DNA of 64,000 bases from Marthasterias glacialis (Eukaryota > Echinodermata > Asteroidea > Forcipulatida > Asteriidae). Position 1 is the stretch's first letter; every line of letters starts with the position of its first letter. The notes below the pieces were generated by a model. That model worked only from the letters and a program-made list of their open reading frames with translations, was not told the origin of the DNA and ran no database searches. Made by a program: the position numbers and the translations under genes. Shown here piece after piece: positions 60,838 to 64,000 of the stretch. The DNA lies in contig OU452232.1 in NCBI GenBank assembly GCA_911728455.2, forward strand, positions 3,170,501 through 3,234,500. Reading direction: 5' to 3'.

Positions 60838-63585
60838 GACTTAGCAACAGCTCTATCTCCCAAAGTATTGGCGGAAAACTGACAAGTTTGACACTGTTGG
60901 AAAGCCCTGCTCATGGGCTTTCCGAAAATGCCGGTCTTGGGGTTGTGGGATAAACAGGGAGGATGCCAGCGACCGCGGAGTGAGGACACCCCGAACATAT
61001 TCAGTGCATACGGCCATGCTCTGTGTACGTCAACAATAGCCAAAGCCGGTACGTGTGTGCTGGACTGAAGCCAGCAAAAAAAAAAAAAGAAAAAAAAAAC
61101 GCCGAAAAAAGAAGTCGGCAGCGCCATGGCCAAAAACTCCAGAAATAATGGGGCTAGAGAGAAATTTCTTGTACCTGCAGGTAGCTGCCATAGTCTTGCA
61201 TCCGAAAATTTGGTTTTCCCGGCCAGCCAAGGCCATCTTCCGTCTTGAAACCACCAGAGAACGGGGCTGCTCCGAATGCGCTTCAAACACCTGTCTAATG
61301 GCACTTTTGTACACGAAGCTGTAACAGAGTGAAAACAAGACTTTGCAACGGCTCTATCTCCCAAAGTATTGGCGGAAAACTGACAAGTTTGACACTGTTG
61401 GAAAGCCCTGCTCATGGGCTTTCCGAAAATGCCGGTCTTGGGGTTGTGGGATACACAGGGAGGATGCCAGGGACCGCGGAGTGAGGACACCCCGAACATG
61501 TTCAGTGCATACGGCCATGCTCTGTGTACGTCAACAATAGCCAAGGCCGGTACGTGTGTGCTGGACTGAAGCCAGCAAAAAAAAAAAAACAAAAAAAAAA
61601 AAACGCCGAAAAAAGAAGTCGGCAGCGCCATGGCCAATAACTCCAGAAATAATGGGGCTAGAGAGAAATGTCTTGTACCTGCAGGTAGCTGCCATAGTCC
61701 TGCATCCGAAAATCTGGTTTTCCCGGCCAGCCAAGGCCATCTTCCGCCTTGAAACCACCAGAGAACGGGGCTGCTCCAAATGCGCTTCAAACACCTGTCT
61801 AATGGCACTTTTGTACACGAAGCTGTAACAGAGTGAAAACAAGACTTAGCAACAGCTCTATCTCCCAAAGTATTGGCGGAAAACTGACAAGTCTGACACT
61901 GTTGGAAAGCCCTGCTCATGGGCTTTCCGAAAATGCCGGTCTTGGGGTTGTGGAATAAACAGGGAGGATGCCAGCGACCGCGGAGTGAGGACACCCCGAA
62001 CATATTCAGTGCATACGGCCATGCTCTGTGTACGTCAACAATAGCCAAGGCCGGTACGTGTGTGCTGGACTGAAGCCAGCAAAAAAAAAAAAAAAAAAAA
62101 AAAAAACGCCGAAAAAAAAAGTCGGCAGCGCCATGGCCAATAACTCCAGAAATAATGGGGCTAGAGAGAAATTTCTTGTACCTGCAGGTAGCTGCCATAG
62201 TCCTGCATCCGAAAATCTGGTTTTCCCGGCCAGCCAAGGCCATCTTCCGCCTTGAAACCACCAGAGAACGGGGCTGCTCCGAATGCGCTTCAAACACCTG
62301 TCTAATGGCACTTTTGTACACGAAGCTGTAACAGAGTGAAAACAAGACTTAGCAACAGCTCTATCTCCCAAAGTATTGGCGGAAAACTGACAAGTTTGAC
62401 ACTGTTGGAAAGCCCTGCTCATGGGCTTTCCGAAAATGCCGGTCTTGGGGTTGTGGGATAAACAGGGAGGATGCCAGCGACCGCGGAGTGAGGACACCCC
62501 GAACATATTCAGTGCATACGGCCATGCTCTGTGTACGTCAACAATAGCCAAAGCCGGTACGTGTGTGCTGGACTGAAGCCAGCAAAAAAAAAAAAAAAAA
62601 AAAAAAACGCCGAAAAAAGAAGTCGGCAGCGCCATGGCCAAAAACTCCAGAAATAATGGGGCTAGAGAGAAATTTCTTGTACCTGCAGGTAGCTGCCATA
62701 GTCTTGCATCCGAAAATTTGGTTTTCCCGGCCAGCCAAGGCCATCTTCCGTCTTGAAACCACCAGAGAACGGGGCTGCTCCGAATGCGCTTCAAACACCT
62801 GTCTAATGGCACTTTTGTACACGAAGCTGTAACAGAGTGAAAACAAGACTTTGCAACGGCTCTATCTCCCAAAGTATTGGCGGAAAACTGACAAGTTTGA
62901 CACTGTTGGAAAGCCCTGCTCATGGGCTTTCCGAAAATGCCGGTCTTGGGGTTGTGGGATACACAGGGAGGATGCCAGGGACCGCGGAGTGAGGACACCC
63001 CGAACATGTTCAGTGCATACGGCCATGCTCTGTGTACGTCAACAATAGCCAAGGCCGGTACGTGTGTGCTGGACTGAAGCCAGCAAAAAAAAAAAAACAA
63101 AAAAAAAAAAAACGCCGAAAAAAGAAGTCGGCAGCGCCATGGCCAATAACTCCAGAAATAATGGGGCTAGAGAGAAATGTCTTGTACCTGCAGGTAGCTG
63201 CCATAGTCCTGCATCCGAAAATCTGGTTTTCCCGGCCAGCCAAGGCCATCTTCCGCCTTGAAACCACCAGAGAACGGGGCTGCTCCAAATGCGCTTCAAA
63301 CACCTGTCTAATGGCACTTTTGTACACGAAGCTGTAACAGAGTGAAAACAAGACTTAGCAACAGCTCTATCTCCCAAAGTATTGGCGGAAAACTGACAAG
63401 TCTGACACTGTTGGAAAGCCCTGCTCATGGGCTTTCCGAAAATGCCGGTCTTGGGGTTGTGGAATAAACAGGGAGGATGCCAGCGACCGCGGAGTGAGGA
63501 CACCCCGAACATATTCAGTGCATACGGCCATGCTCTGTGTACGTCAACAATAGCCAAGGCCGGTACGTGTGTGCTGGACTGAAGC

Positions 63586-63616
<31 letters not shown>

Positions 63617-63855
63617 CGCCGAAAAAAGAAGTCGGCAGCGCCATGGCCAATAACTCCAGAAATAATGGGGCTAGAGAGAAATTTCTTGTACCTGCAGGTA
63701 GCTGCCATAGTCCTGCATCCGAAAATCTGGTTTTCCCGGCCAGCCAAGGCCATCTTCCGCCTTGAAACCACCAGAGAACGGGGCTGCTCCGAATGCGCTT
63801 CAAACACCTGTCTAATGGCACTTTTGTACACGAAGCTGTAACAGAGTGAAAACAA
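60838..63855 (+). repeat. Trimeric higher-order repeat, about 1,509 bp, two copies (monomers 123-125 and 126-128)
   Basis: Ends 61338, 61842, 62345, 62846, 63351, 63855. Position one (123, 126): CAAAGCCGG, GGCCAAAAACTCC, AGTCTTGCATCC, CTTCCGTCTTG. Position two (124, 127): GACTTTGCAACGG, GATACACAGG, C-interrupted A-tract, AAATGTCTTG, CTCCAAATGCG. Position three (125, 128): GTGGAATAAACAGG, CAGCGACC, GAACATATTC. Unit 123 has a G in its A-tract and unit 126 does not. Confidence 0.9.
63748..63761 (-). promoter_or_regulatory. GGCGGAAGATGGCC box (ETS/YY1-like)
   Basis: Read on the minus strand this is GGCGGAAGATGGCC, containing an ETS-type CGGAAG core overlapping a YY1-type AAGATGGC core. It is shown in the last complete monomer because the left-end units often carry variants (CATCTTTCG, CATCTTCTT, CATCTTCTG). 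The matches are short and the organism unknown, so this is a motif resemblance only. Confidence 0.25.
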
Positions 63856-64000
63856 GACTTAGCAACAGCTCTATCTCCCAAAGTATTGGCGGAAAACTGA
63901 CAAGTCTGACACTGTTGGAAAGCCCTGCTCATGGGCTTTCCGAAAATGCCGGTCTTGGGGTTGTGGGATAAACAGGGAGGATGCCAGCGACCGCGGAGTG
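63856..64000 (+). repeat. Partial monomer at right edge
   Basis: First 145 bases of a further unit, ending at CAGCGACCGCGGAGTG. It carries CAACAGCTC and CAGCGACC, typical of the right-end units, and resembles trimer position one except for CAAGTCTGAC in place of CAAGTTTGAC. The array continues to the right. Confidence 0.96.

Larger units (their letters stand above)
1..64000 (+). repeat. Satellite array, about 498.5-bp monomer, 128 complete copies, head to tail
   Basis: The same roughly 500-bp unit recurs from the first to the last base in one orientation. Using the last base of the motif GTGAAAACAA as the monomer end, I find ends from 50 to 63855, giving 128 complete units of 492-508 bp. Length varies mainly through an internal oligo-A tract; elsewhere copies differ by scattered substitutions and rare small indels. 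No unique sequence or mobile element interrupts the array, and it runs off both edges. Centromeric, pericentromeric or other heterochromatic location is inferred from array size and organisation; the sequence alone does not show which. I do not recognise the family by name. Confidence 0.98.

Noticed and set aside
1..64000. CRISPR array
   Set aside because: The repeating unit is about 500 bp with no short repeat/unique spacer alternation and no cas genes. The whole unit is conserved.
1..64000. Ribosomal or 5S gene cluster or intergenic-spacer repeat
   Set aside because: No rRNA-like core, Pol III box or termination signal with gene-like conservation was recognised, and the array is too long and uniform for spacer subrepeats.
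1..64000. Telomeric repeats or transposon insertions within the array
   Set aside because: I looked for TTAGGG-type runs, terminal inverted repeats and breaks in monomer phase and found none; every interval between monomer ends is 492-508 bp.
1..64000. Bacterial or phage origin
   Set aside because: No gene-sized coding content, no ribosome-binding patterns and a long homogeneous satellite with CpG-type decay do not fit a prokaryotic genome.

Overview
The whole 64,000-base window is one uninterrupted head-to-tail satellite array. I see no gene, RNA gene, transposon, telomere repeat or unique-sequence island, and no inverted monomer. I count 128 complete monomers between positions 51 and 63855, plus a partial unit at each edge (1-50 and 63856-64000). 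The mean period is 63,805/128, about 498.5 bp, and individual units run from 492 to 508 bp. Both window ends lie inside the array, so its true size is unknown.

The window suggests a eukaryotic chromosome: a long homogeneous satellite with nested higher-order duplications, of the kind found at centromeres, pericentromeres, subtelomeres or heterochromatic knobs. I do not recognise the repeat family and cannot name the organism. Many differences between copies are CpG to TpG/CpA transitions, which points to cytosine methylation (vertebrate, plant or other methylating genome) without deciding between them.

Each monomer is built the same way. It has an inverted repeat with 9-bp arms, a CCGCGG site, the 10-bp palindrome GAACATGTTC, two ACGT-core motifs, and a 15-28 nt oligo-A tract that is often interrupted by C, G or T. 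A small GCCGA/TCGGC stem-loop abuts the tract, followed by GCCATGGC, the 12-bp palindrome TACCTGCAGGTA and a GGCCATCTTCCGCC box. About 60% of the unit follows the A-tract under the phase used here.

Layout: 1-12.5 kb holds older-looking mosaic units with a 12-monomer-scale duplication and a 992-bp dimer duplication. 12.5-19 kb has a 7-monomer repeat. 19-33 kb has twin monomers, a patchy 5-monomer repeat and a 1.49-kb trimer. 33-47 kb has a trimer and a 3.48-kb heptamer with a nested dimer. 47-64 kb has successive 1.50-kb trimers, a 996-bp dimer, a 1,008-bp dimer and a 1.51-kb trimer. Diagnostic variants change gradually from left to right. This is what unequal exchange and gene conversion would leave.

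Long stop-free frames, up to 840 codons on the minus strand, are a by-product of monomers whose length is a multiple of three. I do not annotate them as genes.
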